From JALOTE01 sp031422195 (lineage in GTDB: Bacteria; Pseudomonadota; Alphaproteobacteria; Rhizobiales; Rhizobiaceae): 25,969 bases of DNA. Shown piece after piece: positions 6,834 to 14,309 of this stretch. Made by a program: the position numbers and the translations under genes. How positions within the stretch are numbered: position 1 is the first letter of the stretch; each line of letters opens with the position of its first letter. The stretch lies in the NCBI GenBank assembly GCA_031422195.1, contig JANOPZ010000038.1:1-25969 (forward strand). The letters run 5' to 3'. A model generated the notes under the pieces. The model saw only the letters and a program-made list of their open reading frames with translations, had not been told where the DNA came from and ran no database searches.

Positions 6834-8036
6834 TTACTTGGTCAAACCATAGCGTTCTACCAACCGCCAAATGTGCGGCGGAATCATATATTTCGCACGG
6901 GCAGGTTCTTCACGCTGCAAATGAAGCACAGTTTCAATCGCTTTCATTTCAACCCGGGTTCGCGCAAACTCCAAGCCGCGCGGGCCAAAACGCGGCATCA
7001 ACCAGCCTACAATTGGCCTTAGCCAATTGGGCATTGAGCGCAACGGCAAACCGCCTGCTGCCAATTTTACATTTGCCATAAAGCCTTTTACCGCACCCTC
7101 ACGTTTTCCTTTAGAACCCGGCTCAGAAACCAGCACCTCATCGCCAAGCAGATCCAATAATTCAGCCCCGCGGTTATTCCTGATGATCAGCCATTGTTGA
7201 CCTTGGCCACCCATATATCCAATGGTGATATCAGCAAGCACATTGGTATAATCAACACAGGTGCGGCACGTGAGCGGAAAGAAGTCGCGTGGCAACTTTG
7301 AAATTGGTAATTGCAAAAATGGAATTTCGCGGGTTCGGCCATCATTAAACCGCAGCTCAACATGGTAGTCCGCACGAAATTCGAGATAGGTAATGCTCTC
7401 GGGCTTTTCGCTTAGTAAATCGAGAAATTTATGAAAATTTTCTGTCGTCGTATTATCTGAGCAGGGCGTACCGATCACATAAAGCTTTTCAAAACCGAGT
7501 TCTTTTTCGAGCCGTCTTAGCGCGTAAATTTGGCAGGGGATGCCAATGATCGCAAGACGTTTGAACCCTTGCGCAATCGCCGGTTCCAGCAATGCCAAGA
7601 GCGGGGCGTAGCCCATCCGCATACCGCGGCATTTGGCTAAATCAGCAGCATTGGTCACCAAAACGGGCACAGGCTTCCATGGGTCGTCTTTATCGGGCGC
7701 CATTGTCAAAACCGCATCTACGGCCTTGGTTTCAAGCAGTCGTTCAGCAATGCGTGTTGTTATGCCTGTCCATTGCGCGCCGTCCAGCGGGGTTTTCAAG
7801 GCAGCGCGCAGCATTGTTTGAAACGGGCCAAAATGCAATTCATCGGTTTTGTTGGCATCGCGCGTTCGACCGTGAACTTTAGTCTCCATGTCTATATAGT
7901 CGGGCGCAATAAACTGGCACGCACTGCCGCAGGCTTTAGGGTTGGTCATGCGGGAAACTCCGCAATCAGTACACAGTGCGCGCGGCTCTGCTGCTGCCAA
8001 TGGCGGTGTCCACAAAGCGGGCAGCGGTGAAATCAT
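6834..8036 (-). CDS. bciB: BciB-type 3,8-divinyl chlorophyllide 8-vinyl reductase (FrhB/FdhB family)
   Basis: A 400-residue flavin/iron-sulfur protein. From memory, its sequence follows the cyanobacterial BciB (slr1923-like) pattern closely, with DELHFGPFQTML, GAQWTGI, IIGIPCQIYALRRLEKELG, LYVIGTPCSDN and CVDYTNVLADITIGYMGG. BciB uses ferredoxin to reduce the C8-vinyl group of divinyl (proto)chlorophyllide in (bacterio)chlorophyll synthesis. The N-terminus has cysteines 22, 25, 36 and 40 (LCTDCGVS..ACGSACQF), and a CRTC pair lies near the middle. ATG at 8036 is preferred to the TTG at 8045; it follows the phosphomannomutase stop by one base. The plain F420 hydrogenase beta-subunit label that automatic methods give would be less specific. 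Presence of the gene points to a phototrophic host. Confidence 0.82.
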   Translation of the reverse strand: MISPLPALWTPPLAAAEPRALCTDCGVSRMTNPKACGSACQFIAPDYIDMETKVHGRTRDANKTDELHFGPFQTMLRAALKTPLDGAQWTGITTRIAERLLETKAVDAVLTMAPDKDDPWKPVPVLVTNAADLAKCRGMRMGYAPLLALLEPAIAQGFKRLAIIGIPCQIYALRRLEKELGFEKLYVIGTPCSDNTTTENFHKFLDLLSEKPESITYLEFRADYHVELRFNDGRTREIPFLQLPISKLPRDFFPLTCRTCVDYTNVLADITIGYMGGQGQQWLIIRNNRGAELLDLLGDEVLVSEPGSKGKREGAVKGFMANVKLAAGGLPLRSMPNWLRPIVGWLMPRFGPRGLEFARTRVEMKAIETVLHLQREEPARAKYMIPPHIWRLVERYGLTK

Positions 8037-8037
8037 G

Positions 8038-9447
8038 TCATGCAAAAGCAGCTAACCTTTGCAAGGCTTCACCCAAAATGGATTTAGCTTGTGTCGCGTT
8101 TAATGCTTCAACATAGCACCGCATTTCAGGGGCATTGCCTGAAGGGCGCAAATGCAAAATTACCCCCGTATCCAAACCAATGCGCAGGCCATCCAGCGTG
8201 CTAATTGTTTGGACCGCGCCAAATCCGTTTGTAAATTTTGCTCGTGCCTTAACATCATCCCGCAGGGTTGCCACTAAAGCGAGGCCCTTCTCCGTTGCAA
8301 AGTCTTGCAATCGGTCCCCCAATGCAATTGGTAGGTCCAGTGACGCCACATGCGTTGATAGGCTTTGGCTCACGGCTCCGGCGTAAAGCGCCGTTAAAAT
8401 CGGCAAGGTGCTGTCTCGTGTCATGAGCGCTGGCAGAGCTACCCCGTTGTAATATGAATCTGACGCCATCAAAAACCCGCCATTCGGCTCAAACCCAACG
8501 ACATTTTTATAGCCAGCTTTAACACCCGTTTCCATGGCGGCAATCACGAACGGTGAACCAACAGCTGTCAGTTCAACCCGCGCGCCGGTCGCTTTGGCTA
8601 TCGCTGAATTAGAGGTTACTGGTGCTGCAATGAAATCAACGTTAAGTGCTTTTGCGGCAATAATGCCAAGGACATCACCGCGAATTTGCGCACCGGTTTC
8701 ATCCAATACCAAGGGCCGGTCGGCATCTGCATCAGTGGATACAATTGCTGCCAAGCCCGTGTTCTTGGCATAAACAGCCATCCGTGCCAGAACATCACCA
8801 TCCACCGCCTCGGTATCAACAGGTATGAAAGCCTGGCTTGGCTCAATGGCAACGGCATCTGCGCCAAAGTGTGTGAGCAACTCGATCAAAAAATCACGTG
8901 CCACTGAGCTATGCTGATAAACGCCGATCTTTTGCCCACTCAAAGCGTGCGCTGGTAGCAGGTTAGCGTATCGCGCAAAATATTGCGTCAAAGCTTTATC
9001 TGCCTCTTGGGCTATCTCTGGATGGGTTGATTTTGGCATGCCTGCAACAATTGCAGCACCTGCAACAATTGCGGCTTCATCAATTTTATCTATCTCACCA
9101 TCCGGCCGGTAAAACTTTACGCCGTTTCTGTCTGCCGGAATGTGCGAGCCCGTCACCATGATCGCCGCTGCGCTGCGGCTCATGGCATAGAGCGCCAAGG
9201 CAGGGGTTGGAATTGTGCCGCAATCAACCGGAACTAAGCCGCAAGCCCGAATTGCCGCCGCAGTTTCAAGTGCAAGGGCGGGGCTGCTGGCACGGTGATC
9301 TTGAGCCATGTAAACGCACGAGCCATTTGCGATACGTCCACTTTCAACCATGTGTCGTGCAAATGCTTGCACATGGGCAAAAGCGGTGCCGCCGATCAAC
9401 TCACTTGCTAACCCGCGTAGTCCACTTGTTCCAAATTTCGCCGCCAT
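8038..9447 (-). CDS. Phosphomannomutase/phosphoglucomutase family protein
   Basis: A 469-residue member of the alpha-D-phosphohexomutase family, which interconverts hexose 6- and 1-phosphates through a phosphoserine. Visible motifs are KFGTSGLRG at the N-terminus, the active-site loop VTGSHIPADRNGVKF with Ser101, the metal loop STDADADRPLVLDE, the sugar loop GFEPNGGFLMA and the phosphate loop RPSGNAPEMRCY. The sugar loop GFEPNGGF differs from the GGE(M/Q)SGH form of classical phosphoglucomutases, so mannose versus glucose preference is uncertain. Products feed GDP-mannose or exopolysaccharide synthesis. It is immediately followed by bciB with one base between stop and start, so the two are translationally linked. 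Confidence 0.9.
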   Translation of the reverse strand: MAAKFGTSGLRGLASELIGGTAFAHVQAFARHMVESGRIANGSCVYMAQDHRASSPALALETAAAIRACGLVPVDCGTIPTPALALYAMSRSAAAIMVTGSHIPADRNGVKFYRPDGEIDKIDEAAIVAGAAIVAGMPKSTHPEIAQEADKALTQYFARYANLLPAHALSGQKIGVYQHSSVARDFLIELLTHFGADAVAIEPSQAFIPVDTEAVDGDVLARMAVYAKNTGLAAIVSTDADADRPLVLDETGAQIRGDVLGIIAAKALNVDFIAAPVTSNSAIAKATGARVELTAVGSPFVIAAMETGVKAGYKNVVGFEPNGGFLMASDSYYNGVALPALMTRDSTLPILTALYAGAVSQSLSTHVASLDLPIALGDRLQDFATEKGLALVATLRDDVKARAKFTNGFGAVQTISTLDGLRIGLDTGVILHLRPSGNAPEMRCYVEALNATQAKSILGEALQRLAAFA

Positions 9448-9569
9448 TTACCCAACCCGTTTCTAATCCCCTGACTACGGGGTAGAGGCGCTGATGCCAA
9501 GCTGATGAGCTGACATTAATGCCATCTGGTCCCCGTTGGCACGTCAACTGCTAATGCTTGCAGTTTGCT

Positions 9570-10571
9570 CTAACCCACTTCCTCAACTGCAACCATTCGT
9601 CCCTCTTTAATGGAAAGGTGTGCGGCTTCGGCCAATGTCAATGCAACCATTCCGTCATGTCCATTGGGCGAAGGTAACGCGTTGTCCTTTATCACGGAGA
9701 TGAAAGCTGCAATTTCATTGGCATAGGCTTCCGTATAGCGGGTCATGAAAAAGTCATGCAGTGGTGGGCGCGTATAGCCATTGCCATTGGCTATTTCAAT
9801 CGAAACCGGACGCTGGTTTTCAGCACGGATCACACCTTCCGAACCATGCACTTCAATGCGCTGATCATAGCCATATGTGGCGCGGCGTGAGTTTGAAATC
9901 GAACAATGCTTCCCGCTTTTTGTCATCAAAATTACGGAGACAGAGTCGTAGTCCCCGGCCTCGCCAATAGCGCTGTCAACCAAAACGGAAGCGGTTGCAG
10001 TCACATGAGTTGGCTCTTCGCCTAACAGATAACGCGCCATATCAAAATCATGAATGGTCATATCCCGCAAAATACCGCCTGACGTTTTGATATAGGATAC
10101 GGGCGGTGCGCCGGGGTCGCGAGAAACGATTTGTACCATTTCGACAGCACCAATTTTGTCGGCATCAATGGCCTCGCGCACGGCCATAAAATGCGGGTCA
10201 AAGCGGCGGTTGAAACCGACCATGAGTTTTGCGTTGGTTTTCTTCACAACATCTAAACAAGCCTTCACTCGGGCCAATGAAAGATCAATTGGCTTTTCGC
10301 AGAAGATTGCTTTTTTTGCATATGCAAAGCGTTCAATAAGATCAGCATGTGTCGTGGTTGGCGTGCAGATGATCACCGCATCGATGTTTGAATCAGATTC
10401 AATTTCCTCGATGGTTTTCACTGAGCAACCATATATTGCAGCAAGCGCATTTGCCGCTTCGGGGAAAGCATCTGCTACAGCAACCAAGGTGGCATCGGCG
10501 TTTGCGGCAATTGCTTTGGCATGAACTTTGCCAATTCTGCCTGCACCAAGGACGGCGAATCTGAGGGACAT
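9570..10571 (-). CDS. iolG: Inositol 2-dehydrogenase-like Gfo/Idh/MocA oxidoreductase
   Basis: A 333-residue NAD(P)-dependent oxidoreductase. The Rossmann motif VLGAGRIG is at 7-14. The catalytic lysine lies in CEKPID (Lys93), and MTIHDFDMAR supplies the Asp/His pair (Asp170 and His174, matching Lys97/Asp172/His176 of Bacillus IolG). GFNRRFDPHF and YGYDQRIEVHGSEG are typical of myo-inositol 2-dehydrogenases from Rhizobiales. It would oxidise myo-inositol (or scyllo-/chiro-isomers) at C2. ATG 10571 is taken, as an extension to 10748 adds 59 residues unlike the family. No other iol genes are nearby, so it may be part of a dispersed inositol pathway or act on another sugar. Confidence 0.85.
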   Translation of the reverse strand: MSLRFAVLGAGRIGKVHAKAIAANADATLVAVADAFPEAANALAAIYGCSVKTIEEIESDSNIDAVIICTPTTTHADLIERFAYAKKAIFCEKPIDLSLARVKACLDVVKKTNAKLMVGFNRRFDPHFMAVREAIDADKIGAVEMVQIVSRDPGAPPVSYIKTSGGILRDMTIHDFDMARYLLGEEPTHVTATASVLVDSAIGEAGDYDSVSVILMTKSGKHCSISNSRRATYGYDQRIEVHGSEGVIRAENQRPVSIEIANGNGYTRPPLHDFFMTRYTEAYANEIAAFISVIKDNALPSPNGHDGMVALTLAEAAHLSIKEGRMVAVEEVG

Positions 10572-10780
10572 TATGTTTCCAGTCGTTATTAAACACAGGT
10601 ACGCCGGGTTAAGCTTTGGCTTGAATTTGGTCAATGGGAGGTTGTCGGCGTTCGCAAAAACAGTCTGGAAAAACCACATTGCAATTGATCTGCCAGTAGC
10701 TTTACCGATAAGCATTTTCAGTATGAGCTGTAAGGTATCGAGCGGCAATTCGTAATTTCAATCAGTTTGCCGCAGTTGGT

Positions 10781-10800
10781 CCAACGTTTCAACGTTAGTG
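10781..10800. promoter_or_regulatory. Operator-like repeat in the iolG/yeiH divergent gap
   Basis: Two copies of the palindromic hexamer AACGTT occur at 10783-10788 and 10791-10796, separated by TC, so the site is both a direct and an inverted repeat. It lies in the 266-base divergent gap, 40-60 bases before the yeiH-like gene. Such A-A-C-G-T-T cores are common in LacI-family operators. This is a pattern observation only and no cognate regulator is in the window. Confidence 0.3.
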
Positions 10801-10837
10801 GAAAAGTTCCGATTGCCAAAATCGAAAATCCCTGACT

Positions 10838-11863
10838 TTGATTGCGGTTAAAGGGTTCGGCGCTGTGCCGACAGGTGCCACCTTGATCGCAATTTCTACC
10901 TTGTTTCAAAAATATGCGCGCGGCTTGATGGTTGTTGCACTTATTGCTGTCACTGCGCAGTTTCTGTCCGAGCATTATGGCGCGCCAGCCATGTTGATGG
11001 CTTTGCTAATTGGGATGTCGCTGCATTTTTTAGCAAAAGAAGCTCCTACTGAGCCCGGTATTGAATTTGCCTCAAAAAATTTATTGAGGGCAGGTGTTGC
11101 ACTCTTGGGTTTGCGGATCGGGTTTGGCGATATTGCAAATTTGGGATCAACATTGGTTTTGGAAATTATCTTTCTGGTGATTGCAACTATTTCGATAGGT
11201 TGCCTTGGAGCAAAATTGGCCGGACGCAGTTGGCATTATGGTGCATTGACCGGCGGCGCGGTGGCCATTTGCGGCGCATCAGCGGCTTTGGCTATTTCGG
11301 CGGTGCTGCCCAAATCTAAAATTTCTGAACAAGACACTTTGTTGACGGTGATCGCTGTTACCACACTTTCCACAGCAGCTATGATTTTTTACCCTGCTTT
11401 GTTTGGTCTATTAGATCTCGGCGAGACGCAAACTGGTTTTTTGATTGGAGCCACCATCCATGATGTAGCCCAAGTAGTCGGCGCGGGTTACTCTGTCAGT
11501 GAAAATGTGGGTGACACAGCGACTGTTGTCAAACTTCTGCGCGTTGCAATGCTTCCGGTGGTGTTGATTGCGTTTGCATTAATTCAGCACGACGGTGACA
11601 GCGCTAAAGTCCGTTTGCCTTGGTTTCTATTGCTATTTATTGCACTGATGCTGCTGGCTAATTTTATGGCTTTGCCCGATTGGTTTACCAATTTTGCAAG
11701 CACCGTTTCGCGTACATTCCTATTGGTAGCTGTGGCAGGACTTGGCATTAAAACATCACTGGGAGAACTTCGATCTGTTGGCGGCGCAAAGTTAATGTTG
11801 GTCGTTGGCGAAACTCTGTTCCTTTTAATAACTGCTGTCGGGCTTTTGCTGTTGATACGATAG
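10838..11863 (+). CDS. YeiH/UPF0324 family membrane protein (putative sulfate exporter)
   Basis: A very hydrophobic protein of about 341 residues with roughly 9-11 predicted membrane segments. It carries the family signatures LLRAGVALLGLRIG, GGAVAICGASAALAISAVLP and FLIGATIHDVAQVVGAG. YeiH proteins are predicted inner-membrane transporters often labelled putative sulfate exporters; the substrate is generally unproven. The start is uncertain: TTG at 10838 gives the longest form without a clear ribosome site, and TTG at 10883 with AGGTG just upstream is a good alternative. Many relatives have a divergent LysR regulator. Here the divergent neighbour is the iolG-like gene instead, and the next gene downstream is on the other strand. 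Confidence 0.85.
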   Translation: MIAVKGFGAVPTGATLIAISTLFQKYARGLMVVALIAVTAQFLSEHYGAPAMLMALLIGMSLHFLAKEAPTEPGIEFASKNLLRAGVALLGLRIGFGDIANLGSTLVLEIIFLVIATISIGCLGAKLAGRSWHYGALTGGAVAICGASAALAISAVLPKSKISEQDTLLTVIAVTTLSTAAMIFYPALFGLLDLGETQTGFLIGATIHDVAQVVGAGYSVSENVGDTATVVKLLRVAMLPVVLIAFALIQHDGDSAKVRLPWFLLLFIALMLLANFMALPDWFTNFASTVSRTFLLVAVAGLGIKTSLGELRSVGGAKLMLVVGETLFLLITAVGLLLLIR

Positions 11864-12274
11864 TTACAGCACGGCCCATCATCAGGATGCAGCTTTAACC
11901 AGCTTGCCTACCCAAATCGCCTGAATAGCGAAATGCCAAGTGTCCGTTTTATGCATCGCAGACAAATGCAGGCCTGTCGAACGCAAAACCGTTCTCGGAC
12001 GCTTTTGCCAATGCGCTCGATGATCTCTTGGCCCGCGGTGTTGTACGGGTGCTGGAAAGTGCGGTTGAGGGTCACATTGTTTAATACAAAGCGAAATCGA
12101 CATTTGCTAAACGGCCCGATTTTTAGCGCAGGCATTTTACGTTTTTTTACTGGCAAATCAAAACGAACGAAAACAAGGCAACTGGAAATTTATAAACGCC
12201 GAACGGTGGATGGCCGTGACTGCTAACCGAAGTAGAGCCGGTTTTCCCGTTAACTTGGCAAGTTCGCCTAGCAC
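11864..12274. other. Gap of 411 bases with no assigned gene
   Basis: The stretch separates the YeiH-like gene from the convergent coxG-like gene. Short open frames exist on both strands (for example - strand 11882-12103 and 11908-12156). They overlap one another in different frames, lack ribosome sites and do not resemble families I know. Two frames on the - strand together could be remains of a decayed gene, but I cannot support this. No clear hairpin terminator was seen. Confidence 0.5.
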
Positions 12275-12727
12275 CTATGGCTGTTCTGAAACCTTCTCAG
12301 CAAAGGTGGTAAAAAACATGCCTGCCAATTTTTGTGATGTGCCAACAATCAGTCGGCTGCCAAGTTGGGCTAGTTTGCCGCCAACATCTGCTTTTGCCGA
12401 ATAACGCAAAATCGTTTCATCACCGTCTTCAATCAACTCAACATCGGCGCCGCCTTTTGCAAATCCCGCTATTCCGCCGCTGCCTTCGCCACTCAGTGAA
12501 AATTTTGCTGGTGCCTTGCTTGGGTCAAGCGTCACAACGCCGCCAAATTTAGCCTTCACGGGGCCAATTTTAAGAACCACTTTTGCCTCTAAAACGTTAG
12601 CTGAAGTGCGGATCAATTCTTCGCAACCAGGGATACAGGCCTTCAATATCTCTGTGTCATTGAGAGCCGCAAAAACCTTGTCGCGCGGCGCAGAAATGCG
12701 AACTTCATCATTCAATTCCATAGCCAT
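12275..12727 (-). CDS. CoxG/SRPBCC-family protein
   Basis: A 150-residue protein of the CoxG (carbon monoxide dehydrogenase subunit G, START-like SRPBCC) family. The N-terminus MELNDEVRISAPRDKVFAAL, then LKACIPGCEEL, KVVLKIGPVKAKFGG and a C-terminal helix with LGSRLIVGTSQKLAGMFF are typical. In cox operons CoxG helps in membrane recruitment or maturation of molybdenum hydroxylases. ATG at 12727 has a GGAGAG element about 9 bases upstream; the second ATG at 12721 is also possible, while starts to 12766 are unlikely. No coxS, coxM or coxL genes are in the window, so it is an orphan here, and its partner, if any, is elsewhere. Confidence 0.85.
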   Translation of the reverse strand: MAMELNDEVRISAPRDKVFAALNDTEILKACIPGCEELIRTSANVLEAKVVLKIGPVKAKFGGVVTLDPSKAPAKFSLSGEGSGGIAGFAKGGADVELIEDGDETILRYSAKADVGGKLAQLGSRLIVGTSQKLAGMFFTTFAEKVSEQP

Positions 12728-13206
12728 ATCTATATCTCTCTCCGACACTGCTTGACGAACATTCACTTAAACCATTGATAAAACAAGTTTGTAATGTGGA
12801 ATTATTTGATGAACCAATCCAGACCCGCGCAAAACCGGATAGCGCGGCCTTTAAGATTTGTGAAAATTCAATTCTCGCAAAATAAACACACATAGCAAAA
12901 GAGCTGGGGCAATTAATGGCTTAACTCATTTGATTTGTACCAACGCTAATTCCGTCATCATCACAACCGCTCATTAGGCTGCGCGTGCGGTGTGGCGCAG
13001 CATAATATTTTTGACGCAACACCATGCCGATTGCCTCACGTTGAGATTCTCCAATGAATATTTTTGCCAAAGTTCATTTTATTAATGGCTATCAGTCCAC
13101 TCAGACAAGTGGAACAAAACCGCATCATGACCCATGACCGTGTGAGCAGAAGCCCGCATATGGCGTAGAATTTACGGTCTTGGTTTTTTCTGCCTGCGTT
13201 GATCCG
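12728..13206. other. Divergent regulatory gap between coxG-like gene and phnG
   Basis: About 480 AT-rich bases without a convincing gene. The gap must hold the promoter of the coxG-like gene on the left and leads into the phn promoter on the right. It also contains one GC-rich hairpin at 12978-13001 (listed separately). No ORF longer than about 60 codons with a ribosome site was found. Confidence 0.5.
12978..13001 (+). terminator. Hairpin followed by T-rich tract, possible terminator
   Basis: GCTGCGC at 12978-12984 pairs with GCGCAGC at 12995-13001 around a 10-base loop, followed by ATAATATTTTT. On the + strand this resembles a weak intrinsic terminator. No gene precedes it on that strand, so it would have to end a small RNA or block stray transcription into the phn operon. 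The pairing is seen; the function is inferred. Confidence 0.35.
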
Positions 13207-13224
13207 CTGTCATTCAGCTGTCAT
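13207..13224 (+). promoter_or_regulatory. Pho box of the phnG operon
   Basis: CTGTCATTCAGCTGTCAT consists of two perfect CTGTCAT half-sites 11 bases apart, which is the consensus PhoB binding site of alphaproteobacteria. It lies 22 bases upstream of the phnG ATG and should replace the -35 element, so the C-P lyase genes are predicted to be induced by phosphate starvation through PhoR-PhoB. A poor -10-like CAATAG is at 13235-13240. Confidence 0.88.
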
Positions 13225-13246
13225 TTAATGCTGCCAATAGCGCCTC

Positions 13247-13705
13247 ATGACTGCTACACTTCAGACAGATAGCAACGGTGCGCGCGCCAGCGTTTTGGCT
13301 GTTTTGGCAAAGGTCAGTACCGCTGAACTAAAGGCAGCCAAAGACGGTCATTGGCCCGATGTCGAGTATCGCGAATTGAAGCCCGCCGAGATAGGGCTTG
13401 TGATGTTACGCGGGCGTATTGGCGGAGATGGTGCACCTTTCAATGTGGGTGAAGCCACGGTATCGCGTGCTATCATTGAAATGCCGAACGGCCTTCGCGG
13501 CTTTGGCCAATGCCTCGGACGCGACATTGAAAAAGCAAAGCTTGCTGCAATCTTTGATGCTTTATGGCAGCAAGAACCGGAACGCGTTGAACGCATCCTG
13601 CTCGATCCGGCGCGGGCCAAGCTAAATGAACTGCGTCAAACCACTGCCTCGCAAACCGCCGCCACTAAAGTGGATTTTTTCACACTTGTTCGAGGGGAGG
13701 ATTAG
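13247..13705 (+). CDS. phnG: Phosphonate C-P lyase system protein PhnG
   Basis: A 152-residue PhnG, a subunit of the PhnGHIJ core complex which, with PhnI, couples ATP to phosphonate to give ribose 1-phosphonate 5-triphosphate. Recognised from the PhnG pattern PFNVGEATVSRAIIEMPNG, RGFGQCLGRDIEKAKLAAIFDAL and its position as first gene of a complete phn set. The N-terminal ASVLAVLAKVSTAEL helix is as expected. ATG 13247 fits the family's length, but no Shine-Dalgarno sequence precedes it and the predicted transcription start falls at or very near this ATG. It is followed by phnH after two bases. Confidence 0.95.
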   Translation: MTATLQTDSNGARASVLAVLAKVSTAELKAAKDGHWPDVEYRELKPAEIGLVMLRGRIGGDGAPFNVGEATVSRAIIEMPNGLRGFGQCLGRDIEKAKLAAIFDALWQQEPERVERILLDPARAKLNELRQTTASQTAATKVDFFTLVRGED

Positions 13706-13707
13706 TC

Positions 13708-14307
13708 GTGAACATCAGCTCTCATACAGGTTTTTCATCGCCTGTCTTTGACAGCCAACGTGCCTTTCGCAGCGTAATGAATGCAATGGCGCGACCGGGT
13801 AGTTTTCACGAAATATTGGTCGACGTGACGCCGCCCGATGGGCTATCGTCTGCCGCAGCGGCTTGCCTCTTGGCGCTATGCGATTTTGAAACATCATTGT
13901 GGGTGTCGCCCAGACTTGAGACCGCGGCGGCGATCCAAGACTATCTTGTGTTTCATACGGGCGCAAAGCGCGCTCAAAATGCGTCTGACGCGCAATTTGC
14001 CCTGCTGGATATCGTCAGTCATGGTTTTCAATGTGCGGACTTTTCGCCGGGCACTGCTGAATATCCTGATCGTTCGACAACAATTGTTGCGCTGACGCCA
14101 TCGCTGACGGGTGGCACCTTACGCCACATCAAAGGCCCTGGCATCCAGAATGTTTCGCTATTTGCAGTAGAAGCTTTGCCGGCTAATTTTGTTGAGCAAT
14201 GGGCCGTCAATCAAATTGGTTTTCCCTTGGGCGTGGATATGGTTTTTTGTGCGGGCCATAATCTTCTGGCATTGCCGCGCTCCACCCGTATTGTGGATGG
14301 GTTTTAG
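13708..14307 (+). CDS. phnH: Phosphonate C-P lyase system protein PhnH
   Basis: A 199-residue PhnH, a component of the C-P lyase core complex. The N-terminal pattern PVFDSQRAFRSVMNAMARPG is diagnostic, followed by CLLALCDFETSLW and, near the C-terminus, NQIGFPLGVDMVFCAG. It starts with GTG at 13708, supported by GGGGAGG at 13694-13700. Fold knowledge from E. coli: PhnH resembles a PLP-enzyme scaffold without cofactor and is structural in the complex. It sits two bases after phnG and two bases before phnI, so all are one translation unit. Confidence 0.95.
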   Translation: MNISSHTGFSSPVFDSQRAFRSVMNAMARPGSFHEILVDVTPPDGLSSAAAACLLALCDFETSLWVSPRLETAAAIQDYLVFHTGAKRAQNASDAQFALLDIVSHGFQCADFSPGTAEYPDRSTTIVALTPSLTGGTLRHIKGPGIQNVSLFAVEALPANFVEQWAVNQIGFPLGVDMVFCAGHNLLALPRSTRIVDGF

Positions 14308-14309
14308 TC

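Noticed and set aside
10572..10748. 59-codon upstream extension of the iolG-like gene
   Set aside because: The Rossmann fold starts at ATG 10571 as in the family, and the added residues resemble nothing known.
11933..12226. + strand open frame of 97 codons after the YeiH-like gene
   Set aside because: No ribosome site, unusual Arg/Met/Trp-rich composition and no resemblance to a known protein; reported only as part of the gap.
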